From: Symbiodinium natans
Taxonomy: Eukaryota; Sar; Dinophyceae; Suessiales; Symbiodiniaceae
DNA length: 64,000 nt
Assembly (NCBI GenBank): GCA_905221605.1
Contig: CAJNDS010002261.1
Coordinates: forward strand, 248,001-312,000
Direction of reading: 5' to 3'
Of this stretch, positions 13,640-27,423 are shown in pieces (position 1 is the stretch's first letter; each line of letters begins with the position of its first letter). Under the pieces are notes generated by a model. That model was not told where the DNA came from. It did not search any database and saw only the letters and a program-made list of their open reading frames with translations. Made by a program: the position numbers and the translations under genes.

Positions 13640-14262
13640 GGCTTGCACGCGTGGGACCCTGGTGTGCAATTTGTCCCAACACAGGCTTTGTCTTTTGATG
13701 TCCTAATGGCCCTTGGTCGCGTTTGATCTCTTGGAGATCATACTCCTCTCGCAACGCTTTGCACTCTGGAGTGGCCCACAGACTGGGTTCAGGCTGCTCC
13801 AATCCCAGCGTGGGATCGGCAAGGTCAATGGACCTGTTTGACTCAGTGCTCGCAGCAAACAGCGCCATCGTGCGCGTGATCAGCGCGTTGTCTCCATGTA
13901 GCTGTGAGGCCTGGAAACCTGTGAGATTTTCGACCATGCTTGGGTCGGTGTCCCGCAACGGCATTCCACAGCGTCTGATGGCTCGGGGAGCTCGATTGCT
14001 CTTGTCAAGGACTGAAAGCACAGAGCTTCCCGTCAATTGCTGCCTGGAGCAATATTCGGCACGTGCTCACCGACATGAAGTTCTCCTGCGCATCCACAGC
14101 GATGTGGACCAGTCCATGGTACTCAGCAACACCTTCAAACGCTTTCCTGGCCTTGCCACAGAACAGGTGGACTACGATGCCTTTTGCTCGCTTCATTTTT
14201 CTTCGGATTCTTCTGTTCCAGGTTGGCGCCTCTGGTGCCTCATCATGACCGACTCCCAGCAC
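13640..14262 (-). pseudogene. Methyltransferase-like module of the copia-type element, frameshifted
   Basis: Two overlapping minus-strand frames (14005-14262 and 13506-14036) carry consecutive pieces of one module: a WNRR..RRKMKRAK block leading to VVHLFCG, then a LEQPEPSLW block and a DQGPLGH block further on. This LFSG...EQPE...DQG..GH pattern matches the cytosine-methyltransferase-like insertion of Symbiodinium Ty1/copia elements (known from published work on methyltransferase capture by retrotransposons). The GPPC catalytic loop expected between the two pieces is not intact here. At least one frame change separates them. Confidence 0.7.
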
Positions 14263-14269
14263 TTCATCC

Positions 14270-14425
14270 CACAGATGTCTGGGAACTCGGGCTGAACCCC
14301 AACTTCAGCGGCGCCCGCGAGGAGGGTCCCTGCTGCGTTGATGTGAAGTTCACAGGATCCGTGCGCTAGCTGCGCACTGACTTTGGGATCCTTTCCTGCT
14401 CCGTAGTGGTTCTGAGGCATGCTGT
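14270..14425 (-). pseudogene. Retropepsin-like protease fragment
   Basis: One frame ends with a LIDGGATACLR block, in which DGGAT replaces the usual D(S/T)GA(S/T) active site. The next frame continues with a LAHGS...GTLL block, as in copia-type proteases of dinoflagellates. The frame change falls within the domain, so this copy cannot make the intact enzyme without recoding. Confidence 0.7.
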
Positions 14426-14890
14426 CGCCCCACCGTCGATCAGCCCCGTGACGCGAGCGTCCTTCAAATCCACAAGCCTGGTTGCAGCTTTGAGGTGTAC
14501 ACGTGCCAGTCTCAAACTTTGCAGGAGTTGCATTGCTTCCTCAACCGCCTCAGGGGTGATGGCTGTCACCGTCGCTGCCTGAACTGCAGGTTGTGTCTTA
14601 GGGGCTGCTTTGCAGGTGGCGGGCCTTGTCCTCCACCTGGAGCCTTGCGCTCTTGCTTCTGGTGCACGCCCCTGCGTATCCAGCATTTTCCTGCCCTCAC
14701 CATTTTCTGCACGGTTGCTTAGGCTGTCCTCCACCCTTCTCACTCCCCCTTTCCCCACCTTTGTTCCCCCCTCCCGTCTCTCCCCTTTCCGGTGGACTTA
14801 GGGTTAGGTGGGTCAGGCTGTGGGGTTCCAACTGCAGCCCCGCGTTGCTTTTTGCTGCCGTCAGCTCCCGACAAGGTCAGGGTTTCCATC

Positions 14891-15211
14891 TCACTCAGCG
14901 GCGTTCTTGCAAACTGCTCGACACTCTCCATGAGCTGTGGGGCGCACATCCAAGTGAAGCTGTGTGCGTGTCGACTTAATCCGGAAGGCGACCGATGTGT
15001 GACGTGCCAGGAGGTTCTGCGACGTACGGTCAATGGCATCCAGGATCAACGAGCAGTCAGGAATAGCAATGCTCATGGTTCGGGCTCTCTCAAGATGGCG
15101 AAGCCATTAATGAAGTCGCAGCTGCAGCCGTCTCAGCCTGGGTCAGGCTCTCGTGAGGCCCTTCAGCAGCTCTGTTCTTTCCTGGAGTCCGCCAGGCTGG
15201 TAGATGCGTAA
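14891..15211 (-). pseudogene. Gag fragment of the copia-type element
   Basis: A YQPGGLQERTELLKGL block (about 15143-15211) and, in another frame (14891-15076), a PDCSLILDAID...VAFR...QLHLDVRPT pattern resemble the Gag of Symbiodinium Ty1/copia elements. No zinc knuckle was recognised between here and the protease. Frames above 15211 up to about 15730 may be more Gag but are not diagnostic. Confidence 0.6.
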
Positions 15212-15729
15212 CGTCAAGAGCACCAGTCCGACGCAGGTAGTGTTCCGCAAGGCTGTTGGATCAAGACTTCGGTCCCAAGCCCCTCTGCGCCTTGCTGACC
15301 CACGTCTCGCCCATCCAGCTGGCCACGTTGACCGTCGTCCCACCCCAGGCCTAGTCTCCCGCGTCAGCCAGATCCCCGGCTCCGCCTGAAAAAAAGGTTC
15401 CGCGCTTGGGCCGCCAGGACTTCCGCTTCGAAGCTCCTGCTCCAGACTCCAGGCTCTGCAAGCTCGTTGCCCACGTCCCTGACTGTGCGCAGAACTTGGG
15501 CTTGTCAGGCCCATCGTTTCGTGGCGCCGCCAGCCACTGAACCTGTGTCCCTTCTGCCGTCACAATCATCTCGCTTGAGGGGATCGTTCTCCGATCCACA
15601 ATCCAGCTCAATGGCCAGCGTTTGTGGGTCTTGGCTAGCCATTGCGGTCGCAGTGGTTAGCAGGTGGGGCTCTGAATGACCCACCCGTACCAATGAGCGT
15701 GTCACTTCGGGCACCCCTACTGACATGAC

Positions 15730-18700
15730 GCGTGCACCTTAACGGCCGCGCGTCTTCCGCGCTCCCCCCTTTGGCACAGCCAAAGCCCCCGCCAACAGCG
15801 GCCTAAAGGTGTGCGCCGCCCAGCCTTTCCGTTAGCCGCTCGCTGTCAACCTGCCGGCCACCTCTGCAATGCCACCCATGGACAAGGCTGCCCCTAGGGC
15901 CAGGCCACCCGCAGCACCTGTAGCTTTGGTCCAGGCAACCTCTCCTATTCCCGGACTTGCCCTGGCCAGCGCCATACGCGCAGTGTCGCGTGAACTTGGG
16001 CTCATAACCTGCGCAGCTCGGACAGTCGCAATTTAACCCCAGCGGAGCAAACGAAACAAACAACAGTCTTGCTATGGCTACTTTGGGGATTTGTACAAGT
16101 CCTGGTAGCTGCAAGCCTACAATTCCTGAAGAAACTGTACATGTGAACTATGTTTAAGAAAGTGGTGTACATACTGTCATGGGGGTTCGGCCTAGCCTGG
16201 TTACTGACACACCCTACACTCCCCCATGCGGTCTTTGGCCTGCGGATGTGGAGGGGTGGACGGGCGAAGGAGGGCGAAGGACATGTGGGGCAACCGCAGG
16301 GCAACACGGAGTAGGAGAAGAGAAGAAGTAGTAGTGTATTACGATATTACTGTATTCCGATCTTATTATATTCCTATCTTCTAAATTATTATTCTGGTGC
16401 TTGTGCTGACTATTATGTTGTTCGCGCAACTAGTGGCTTTCATGGGAACTCCAATTCTTTATAGTTTTGTAAACCGTTCAAACAGCATGACACTAGAAAA
16501 TAACGTAGCAACTTGTTGGTTCAACTTGTAAAGTTCTGGGGGGTCTGCGTGTCCATAACATAGGCCGTACGAAGTTCGTGGTACTTGAAGGCTCTGGTAC
16601 GGAGCACCAACTTTGCAAGCGCCATGAATTCTACAAGGAGGCTGGATTTTTGGGAGCCACAAACCTAGTCATTGCGTCGACCTTGAATAGTCGTTCCTTT
16701 GCCGGAGACGGAGAACCAACACCTTACATATGCAGGTCCTACAAACACGACGTACTGCAGGAATATTGTGTATCAAAGCAAAATGAACCACACGCTAGTG
16801 TATTCACGTACGTTTATTTCGCAATAGTCCATGGTAGTTTGAAGCCTAAGGGCTGGAGGAGTGGTCGAATGTCCAGTGCCCTTTCCTGGCTGCAGCGTTT
16901 GGCGCCTCAGTTGCTTCAGTTCAAGATTTTCAGGTGTGTGAGTCGGGAGTGGGGAGGGGGGCGAGTCTTTAGGTTTGTGTGTCGTGGCCCATGTGTTTTG
17001 GTATATGGGGTTCAAGATCTAGAACTTACTGTTTCGGCCTTTCCAAGTGTTAGGTTCGGCCAAGACACGAACGACTGGTACAAAAATTGGGATGCCGCCG
17101 CTGGTAGACTTTTCGTGGGCGACAGCAAGATCCAGGCAAGGTGCGTTGCAGGTTTAGTGCCGTTTCATGTTAATGTCTTGACGTAGAGCTGCCTACGCGA
17201 TGAGTGCTTCGGCAGGTACATCGCGGATTCTTAGAGTACAAAAGAAGCCTCGATAGGCGGATGGAAAAGTCAGACATTCCGCCACACATGAACGACTCTT
17301 GGCAGAACCGTGACTCATGAACAACATTCGCAGAAAACCAACGTAGTGCTGTGATAATTCGTGTCTCTTTTTCTCGGTGTCTTTGGTATGTTTTTTGCGC
17401 AAATATCCCACTGCAACCCTTTAGCTGGAGCTTGTCAGCCGAGCTGCCAGGCGATTTTGAAAGACAAATGGAATGTACGCGGGGATTACAAGAACTTTTG
17501 GCAGCTGGTGACATCTTTTGATTGGAAATGGTGCGTGTGTGCTTCTTGGAAGCAGTTGCGATCAGCAACCTGCGCATGAATTGCGTGTTGCGTTGCTTAT
17601 GTTGTGCCAGGGAGCTGCGGTAGTTCTCAGAAGTGGGGTGGGCGTCCAAGGTCGGGCACAGCCTCGGTGGCGGCATGGCTGGCATTGCTGCGGCTACGCT
17701 TTCAGTACCGCATCCCAAGAAATCCGCTGACAAAGGTCCATCTCTTGGTCATTATGGCATTATGGCGCAGCGCGCGCGGCGTTTGTCGCCTTATCAAACA
17801 ACAACTTGAATGCACAAGTCGCGACGCGACCTGAGGCAATGTCTATGAGGTCGTGGTTGCTGCGCCTCTTCCGGGCAATCAGGCGTTTGCGAACATGATG
17901 TCGGAGCAACTTGGTCCCTTCAATAGATTGCTGGCTTTTCTGGCATAGTTGATGGGCATGCTGCGTGCTTCTAGTTGAGAACATTCATGGTAGTTGAGTC
18001 AATCACTGGCCGCAAAAGGTGAAGATGTTCTGAACATCTGGAGCTTGTCCCATACACAGTGCTGCACCCGTCTCAAGAAATTTGCTAGTGATTCTGAGGA
18101 CTGACGCAAATCATGTTTTCCCCCAAGAGGGAAAGGATGAGATCTGCAGCCCGTAGCCCTGAGAACAACATTTCTCGCTCAGATGCATTTTACTGAAGGT
18201 GAATTCAGCTGTGCGAGGTGGAACCCTGCTGCCCACAAACACACAGCTGGAGCCTACCCGTCAATGTTGTTTTGCAGGGTCGCCAGCGCGCTACCTATAC
18301 ACACAATTTACAGTGAATAGCTCGGGCCGTGTAAAAGCGCAGGGAAGGGACTTTGATAGTCGCCTGTTTAAACTTCACACCTTATGCGTCGCTCTCAGAC
18401 CACACCAGTGAGAAGGTGCACATGCAGAGGAAGCAAAGCAGCCAGGCATGAGCGAAGTAGAACTTCGCCAGCTGCGCTGGCCATGCATTTTGATGAACAG
18501 TTTGCAGGCAATGGCTATCGTCCCACTTGATTGGGGAGGATTCTGAGAATTTTTGCGTGTTTGATGATGCGGAGTACCGGTTTTCTGCAACTTACATTAA
18601 TGTGTCTCTTCGTTGATATCAACCGTGTAGGTTTCAGCTAATAATTTCACCTTAGAATGCTACCTAGAGAATGAAGTGTCTAATGACGGCGAATGATGTA

Positions 18701-21700
18701 ATCTAGGGTGCAGCCAAAGGCCTTCGACCCCCCGTTCCCTCCCCCCTTCCACCCCTGCTCAACCCCTCCTCCTTTACTTGCAAGCCCTTCGTTTTATGAA
18801 AGCTTTTCATAAGAGATCTGATCTGACTTTCTCGACAGGTTCACAGGAAATCCTATGCTTCCTCGAAGTTTGATTACCGACTGACGAGCAACCCTTCTTC
18901 CCAATCCCTCAAAAGACACAGACACTGATATGATTGTTCTCTCGGGCTTGCAGCCTTTGAGATGAATTACGCAGATAGCCCATTGCAAGACTCACTCCGA
19001 CTCCTAGTGAGTAATTTGACCAACGGCAGGGACATAATCAGTGCGCCCTGCTGTTTGGGTTTGAAAGCTGTGTGCTGTGTTGCGTACGTATTTATTTGGG
19101 TAGATCCAATCCGAATCTGACCCTGTTGTCCCAATGTGTGGGAGTGGTGACGAAGTCAGCGGGAAGCGTAGGGAGTATCGGCAATGGCGTAAGTGGAAAT
19201 TGTGGTGGTGTGGTGAAGTTGCCCGGCGGGACAGGTGAAACTTGTGGTGGAGGTGGTGGAGGTGGAAAAAGTGGGGCAGGGGTAGCAGGGGGATGCCCAT
19301 GGGCCCACGTGGGAACCGGGGTTGCGGGGGAGTGGGTCCTCCCTGCGTGTTGTTGCAATGTTGTTGTTTGATCCCACTGGACGCAATGCTCTGCATCGTA
19401 ACATGATCTGCAAGGCGTGTGAAGGAGACTGTTTTTCTACCTTGGCGCGGATCAAACGAGAAGCCCTATGCCCCTCGCGTCGACTCCCCACGTCTGGACT
19501 ACTTTGTGTTCTTTCAATGTACGCTGTGCTTCTCTGTCTATCGCCGCGTCTAATGTGTAGGGGCCAGGATCACCTGGCGTGGCCCGCCCAAATTTGGCGC
19601 ACGGTGTCACGCCCTTGTCGGGAGGAAGGCACTCGGTCGGCAAGTGTGCCGAAAGCAGCGCTAGAGTTAAGTCCAAACGCCCTCCTCCGATTCTTCCACA
19701 TGTTGGCCCGGCGCCACAGGGTGATCAAGACTTTGTTCACGCTGCCAGCGTAACAAATCCCAGCACCTCCGACGTGAACCACCTACCCTTTCATCAACCA
19801 GCCAGCGCCCACCATGCCCGTGGCACCAACAATGCCTTAGGCACCAACGTTGCTGTATATGGCGCAGGATCGTTGGTGCCTGCAACACAGCGTCAAATGT
19901 TTTGGGTCTTTGTTTTGGGGTATTCGGCTGAGCCCCTTGCCACTTCATTCCGCACTGACATGCACGGAGACAAGCATTGATTGCAGGCTGCGTAGCTGAG
20001 GCCGGTGGTGACATGTGCTTTGGTGCAACGAAAATCCAAATGTTTTGGAAAGTCAAACCTGGCCAATCCAGCTGCGCTCTCAGCACCCAGGAACTGGTCT
20101 GCAGTAGCGTTTTCACGGCTCATTGGATGGGTCTTCGTTGGCCCAAGCCATTCAATGGCCTTTGGGCCTTTGGGCCCCTTGCGGTTTGCACAAAAAGGTT
20201 TTCAATTGCTTCTGAAATTCTTGTCATGTAAATGAAAAGTCATGCAACAGCATGGTCAACGTCGATTTTCATGCTAGGGAGTGACCCCCTTCACTCCTGA
20301 CCTAGAGTGGGTCGCACGCCCACCCACCCACCCACCCACGCACGCACGCTCGCACGCACGCATGCGCCTGATTGTTCTACCTCTTGAATCGCAAAACAGG
20401 CTGCGGAAGCTAGATGCGGCACAGAGATTTAATGTTCAAGCACGCGTGCACTGTCCATGTGTTTTTTTGTCTACAAACAGAGCTGAATTTGGCAAACAGC
20501 AGTGCCAGTTAGTCCGTGCCTCAACAGAATTGCAGATCTACGCAGGCATCATGTGCGTCCTCATGGAGGCTTGCGAATCGACAATGATGGAGATGAAGTG
20601 CCATCAACAGGCCTGCAATTGCACAAAGGCGTTCCAAACGGCGCCTGGCTGATGTAAGCGGTTGTTGTGAGTGCATGAGCAGCAAGCATGGTGTGCAATT
20701 TTTCATGAGCCAGCCAACCACCAGCAAGCCAGATCTTGTCAGTCAGGCATTCGTTGGAAATCGGACAAGGATGTGAGTGGGTACAGCTCGTGGTTTCGTA
20801 TGCGGGCCATTAAGCAACATCTCCACTTCGAGATCGAGGAGAACAACCTTAATCACAGGAAGCAAGTGTTCACCTTCCCTTACAGCGAAGATGTCCATGC
20901 GAAAGAGAAAGACCAGTACTACAAAGGTCAGGTGCGTCGAAAGCGTACGGGTTCTGAGTTACCATGTTGAAAGTGTCCTGATTGTTCAGTCATCTCTGCA
21001 GCAGATAAAAGTTTGCCAACAATGTTCTTTGTCCCCACAGGTTGGAGGGAACCGGAAATCCTTTATGACGGAGTGTGCGGCTTGCATGTGCCCTGGGCAC
21101 TTGTTGCTGTTGCCAGTTTTGCCTTTAGCTTCTAATGCATGGCCAATGGCGCTCAGCAGCCTTTGAGAGCCCCACCCTGTACAGAGGAGAGATATAGATC
21201 CTTGAGGCAAAGCGATACCTTCCCCATGTACAGCACGCCAGGCATGGTTGGTCTTTCCAGCCGAGTTACCACCGTGCCTTTAGCAAACTGGCAGAAACCT
21301 AGTTGCTGGCATCCGCCTGTGGATCACCGTTAGACTTGCCTGAAGCATTCGGCCTGCAGAGTCCGAAAGGGTCTTATAATTTCACCCACGTGAACTTCTG
21401 GGATTCCGTATTCTGAGTCAAGCCAATGTCATGGCCAAGGACATGACCACGAATCTGTTATGGAAACCCCTTCATTCTGTGCCCTAGTGTGCCTTGTAGA
21501 CCTGCCATATGCATGAGTGGTGATCTGCTGTTGTAAACCCCGCGACAACCTGCCAACCCAGTGTTCTGGTGTGTATCGTGAGGCGGGAAGAGATCGAATG
21601 GCTAGGATTTGTGGTGGTAGTTCGCCAGTAGGTCTGTTTTGTTTCTGCCTGGTGCAGCCTTGCTGGATTTGAGCGAGAACAACGACAGGGCGCGCGCGAA

Positions 21701-22590
21701 GACATAACTGGTCAGACATGCGTTGTGCGGGAAGTGCTGTCTACGCGCCTTTTCTTCGTTGTTTGTCGTTTGCATGACTACACTAATGTAGAGTTCCTTT
21801 CGATGCACATCGTCATCCAAAATATTCTCAGGTCAACTGCTTACTTCTGTAGACTAGGTCCCAGTATTTGAGCTGGCAATCGCGCTGCAAGGCTTGCCTG
21901 GCAACTACTACCCATTGCAGGAGGCCATGCAAATCACCGGGAAGCGATCCAGATCAAACGAAACGATGTTTCCCATTTTCCGCCCTAAACTTCCCACCAG
22001 GGTTGAGGGCAACAGGTTCTTGCGCAAGTAGATACCATGCAAGTTGTTCTCGTTGCTCTATCTGTTAAGAGCATCCCTTCCCGCCCCATGCTTGTAAGCT
22101 TGCGTGTCATGTCCTCCTGCAGCCGTATGAGTTCCAGATGGAAGGGCCTTAGAGTGCTTCTACATAACCCTAGACCCTGAATGTCAAAATGTGGGATAAA
22201 GTCCCCCGACTTTTCTGCGCAAAAACTATCATCCTGTATGGGGTTTCATCTTTTTGTGCTGGAAGCCAGTAATCTGCTTGCATGGTTTCCGGCGTTTCGC
22301 AATGTCCGGGACTATGGTTCCTTGGCCAAAAATTTAGTTTTGCTCACTCGAGACCCAGATCTCGAGGCCCTTCGGTGTTTGCGCAATAGGTTTCTGCAAG
22401 TGTCCGACTTTTTTGAAAGATGTACCGCGCCCTAACATCCTCAACCCTAAAGCCAGGGTGGGGTTTAGTTAGGTGATTCAGGTGGGCTGGCTTGGGGAAG
22501 CAATCCCGAGAAGTATCCCGCCACAGTCTGGGGCTTAAGGTTTAGGATTCGTAGTATTGGTTCTGCTAGATAGCTTTAGGGGACAACCCT
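15730..22590. other. No gene recognised; scattered simple sequence
   Basis: A 202-codon plus frame at 16578-17186 starts with GTG and has no recognisable domain; it could be an exon but is unsupported. Other contents: a G/T-rich stretch at 19195-19275, a CCCA/CACG run at 20318-20362 and short CCCTAAA-like pieces near 22150-22460. Confidence 0.4.
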
Positions 22591-22743
22591 TATGAACAAC
22601 TCCCATGTGGCTACCTTTTCTTCTCAGTGCTCGAAATTCAAAGGCCTGCGGTCACATGCGTGTGGGTGTCATACTGGCAGGGGTTACGCAAAGGGTTCAC
22701 CTTCTCACACTCCCCCTTTCAACTGCTCACATCAGGATTGTGC

Positions 22744-23583
<840 letters not shown>

Positions 23584-23627
23584 GTTGCAATGCGCGCTTC
23601 CTGGCGCCTGGTCTTTTCTGCCGCTGC

Positions 23628-23733
23628 GGGGGGGGAAGGGGGGGGGGTGGGGGGAGGGGGGGGGGGGGGGGGGGAGGGGGAGGGGGGGGGGGGGAGGGGG
23701 AGGGGGGGGGGGGAGGGGGAGGGGGGGGGGGAG
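23628..23733. repeat. Poly-G tract with regular GGGGGA interruptions
   Basis: About 105 bp of runs of G broken by single A or T. The plus strand could form G-quadruplexes. Confidence 0.95.
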
Positions 23734-23879
23734 GTTGGGTACGTCTGGGCCCGTGAGTTTCCCTGACTGAGCCATGATGTCTCTCGTGCCGCTGCCAATG
23801 AAACAGGCCATCCTTGTAGGTAGCAATACTCTTGCGAGTGTTTCAGACAATTCGCACGTCATAGGTCTGCACACTTGCT

Positions 23880-23990
23880 CAGGCCCCCTCAACCCTAAAC
23901 CCTTAACCCTTAAACCCACCACATATCTTGGAGAAAACACGTGGCTTCCCTCCGCAGCTGTGTTGCTTGGACGCTGCTTTACGTTCTGCG
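23880..23990. other. Telomere-like sequence and unassigned DNA
   Basis: CCCTAAACCC-type pieces at 23892-23918, then unremarkable sequence before the 51-bp array. Confidence 0.6.
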
Positions 23991-23991
23991 T

Positions 23992-24502
23992 TCCTTTGAC
24001 CTTACACCCTAAACCCCAAACCCCATGGAAAAAACCCAAAAGTCCTTTGACCTTACACCCTAAACCCCAAACCCCATAGAAAAAGCCCAAAAGTCCTTTG
24101 ACCTTACATCCTAAACCCCAAACCCCATAGAACAAGCCCAAAAGTCCTTTGACCTTACACCCTAAACCCCAAACCCCATAGAAAAAGCCCAAAAGTCCTT
24201 TCACCTTACACCCTAAACCCCAAACCCCATAGAACAAGCCCAAAAGTCCTTTGACCTTACAGCCTCAACCCCAAACCCTCAAGTGCAAGCCCAAAAGTCC
24301 TTTGACCTTACGCCCTAAACCCCAAACCCCATAGAACAAGCCCAAAAGTCCTTTGACCTTACAGCCTCAACCCCAAACCCTCAAGTGCAAGCCCAAAAGT
24401 CCTTTGACCTTACACCCTAAACCCCAAACCCCATAGAAAAAGCCCAAAAGTACAGCCTCAACCCCAAACCCTCAAGTGCAAGCCCAAAAGTCCTTTGACC
24501 TA
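23992..24502. repeat. ~51-bp tandem array built on CCCTAAACCCC
   Basis: About ten units, each with a TCCTTTGACCTTACA block, a CCCTAAACCCCAAACCCC block and a GAAAAAGCCCAAAAG block. Units alternate between a CATAGAAAAAG and a CAAGTGCAAG version. The telomere-like polarity flips just after the array (TTTAGGG at 24508-24525). Confidence 0.9.
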
Positions 24503-24701
24503 GGTTTTACGGTTTAGGGTTTAGGGTTGAGGGTTTTTTGTCGGGTTTCGCGTTTCGGGCTTCGATTTCGGGCTTAAAATTAGTTAGCGCGATCTTCGCG
24601 TTTTGAGACTTTTTACACACATGTCCAAATACATCGCAAAAACTATGCTTTCCAGCACCTCACACACCCCAAAGCACCAGGCGCCCTGAGGCGCGCAACC
24701 C

Positions 24702-24909
<208 letters not shown>

Positions 24910-24911
24910 CT

Positions 24912-27423
24912 ATGGATGCGAAGACGACCCCCCAACCAGGAGCACGCCCTAGCATCCACGTCCTGCTATGCTGCTCCTGGAATACCGTGAAGAACACAGT
25001 GCACAAGGAAATGCTGGCCACCCGTGCACTGACTCGGGCAGACACTCTCAGTGCACTGCTTGCTGAGGCGGCCCAACATGCAGGAGAAAGCGCCGCGATA
25101 GTATATGCGCTAGGCGGCCACTACCTGACAGCTCAACCTCCTCTCCGAGTCTTCCAGACCTACGTGCACGACTCACAACCTGGTCCTCACGAGATGATGG
25201 AGGAATGCCTCCCAAACATCCCGAGGGAATTCTTTGACGACGCCAAGCAGGTCGAGATCATGAAGGAGCTGTCTGGCATGGTAGGGCACTGCCTTTACCA
25301 CTCACTGACCAACGCAGCGCACCGCGCTGACGTCTGGCGGTACACAGAGCACTGGCTTCGGGGAGGGATGTACATTGACATCAAAACGCGCTTTGTAGTG
25401 ACGTACCGGACCCTCATCTCCTGCATCATGAATGAGTGGACATCCACGCTCTCGAGGCAGGCGCAGCACAAATACGGCTGGATCAACCCAGCCACTGGTC
25501 CGCCAGACTACTTCCTCACCGCCATCGGAGCTAAGAAGGACCACATCTTCCAGGGCATCTTGCTGGGACGACGCCGTCACCCATTAATGACGTCCGCACT
25601 CCACCACTGCTTAGCCAATGACTTTGTGCGACGCGAGCACACCCCATCCTACATGACCTCCTGCAAGGTCCTCTTCAAGGTCATTAAGGACGACCTCGGA
25701 CTTGTGCCCACGGACCAGCTGACACCCGGATGGCATCTTTGTCCTCGCCTGGGCCCAATCTACCTTCTGCAAGAAGAGATGAGGACAGAACTCCGCCAGA
25801 ACGGTCCATACAGAAATGATGGGCACTTCTTCACAACAAAGACGGGGAAAAGGGTGGCCTTGACTAGATGCTGGCAATGGCGACATGGATGGAAGAACGA
25901 CCCGGGCACCCAGCAGGCACAGGAAAATGGCATTCTACGCAACTTGCCTACTGCACTGCAGGAGGGCCAACAAACCCGTACCCCGGACACTGTCCGGGGC
26001 GACGCGGTATCTGCCTCGTCCCAGATACCGACGGAAGCTAATGCAGTGCTTTTCGGTACCCGCCATCCTCCACCAGAGCCTGGAATGCCCGCCCAGGAAA
26101 TCTCAGCGGACAAGCCGACGGTGACCCTGATCACAGCCCATGTCACTGAGGCCATGGAGACCAACCTCCTCCAGAAGATTATGCAACAGATCGAGGCCTT
26201 TCCACAATACTACGGCACCCTTGAATTGCGAGATGTTCAGGCTCTGATCCCGCGCGGCCTCAGCATCAACCCGGACACCCTCTACCTCCAATGTGCGTTC
26301 TGCAGGAACAAACACGGAAAAAACATCTCCTTCTCCAACGACGCGGGCATCAAGCAGCATTTCGCCAGGCAGGGGGCATGCCAACTCGGCCATCAAATTC
26401 AGCGCAGCCCTGGACCACAAGACGGAGGCAGAGTTCACTCAGTCTACTCCAGAAAATCAATCACTAGAGGTCTTCCAGAACACTGTTCGGGCAAAACCCG
26501 AGGGCACTGCCCTAGCGGCTTCGTCCAGCAGCAGCGCCGGCACTCAACGTCCTCCCGAGCCAACAGGACCACCGCCTGGAAGGGATGCCACAGCATATCC
26601 TGACCATCCTCGTACGGCAACGATGTCACCACCAGAACCCCAAGCTCCGCCGACCAATGCTCCACCGGAGCCTCCTCAGGTCTCTCCTCCAGTTGAACAA
26701 GAACGGCCGTACGAATCAGCCGGAGTGCCTCCTCCTCCACCACAACGGCCACTCACCATGCAGGAGCAATGCAGCGATCAGGGCTTCCAAGAATGGGTTA
26801 AGACGGCCAGCGAGGTCCAGGTCATCACAAATCCTCAGGTGATGGGCCTTTTGACAGCAGGGGAATGGGCAAAAATCTGGCAACGCAGACTAGATATCCT
26901 GCGTGAACCTCCCAGAGTCATGCAGAGTCTGCACCGAGCACAGACAGCAACGGGGCTCACATGGCAGGTTCTTATGACTGCCAAAGTCACCATCGGGCCT
27001 ACAGGAGCGGTCACAATTTCCACCCTCCGTGAGGGACACTGGGTAGAGCTGGATTCACCGACCCGCTGGATAGGCGGGCTTCACGCCATCATCAAGGCAG
27101 CGGTTCAGGAAGGCTTCAAAATTCACACGGACCAAGATGCTGAAGACTACACCATATTTGCGGCTACCTTCTCCACCATCTACGACCTCACCTCCAAGCG
27201 AGTTAACGGGACGGCAAAGGTCTCCTACCACATCAAGCAGGGACCACAGCGAGAAGCTCATTTCAGCATCAAGCACAACGACTGGACGAAAAACCCGTCC
27301 AGCAGAGCCGCGCAGCCTGCACAACCTCGCGGTCTTCGAAGGCCCAGAGAAGAAGCCGGCGAAGACAGCCAATCCCAATGGGACAAAAGATCCGGATGGT
27401 CCTGGAAAGGCCACGATTACTAG
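24912..27423 (+). CDS. GT32-like glycosyltransferase with zinc-finger-like and proline-rich tail (frame break)
   Basis: The first frame (24912-26603) opens with ATG right after the (TAG)n array. Residues about 140-160 contain AAHRADVWRY then GGMYIDIKT, matching the sugar-binding 'DXD' region of GT32 (Och1-like) glycosyltransferases, which use nucleotide sugars in the secretory pathway. The second Asp of DXD is Lys here. A HPLM..AL block and a GP-containing block downstream also fit the fold. Near residues 459-480 there is a CAFC...H...H arrangement like a zinc finger. Coding character then passes to the +1 frame (26293-27423), which has a long Pro-rich stretch and a C-terminal region I do not recognise. 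The switch near 26390 is either a 1-nt indel, an unspliced intron or recoding. No signal peptide is obvious. It may be 5'-truncated. Confidence 0.6.

Larger units (their letters stand above)
12600..15730 (-). mobile_element. Decayed Ty1/copia-type retrotransposon
   Basis: Minus-strand order is Gag, protease, methyltransferase-like module, integrase, spread over at least four frames with internal stops. No LTR pair and no RT/RNase H were identified, so the element is truncated or degraded beyond recognition on its 3' side. Boundaries are approximate. Confidence 0.7.
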
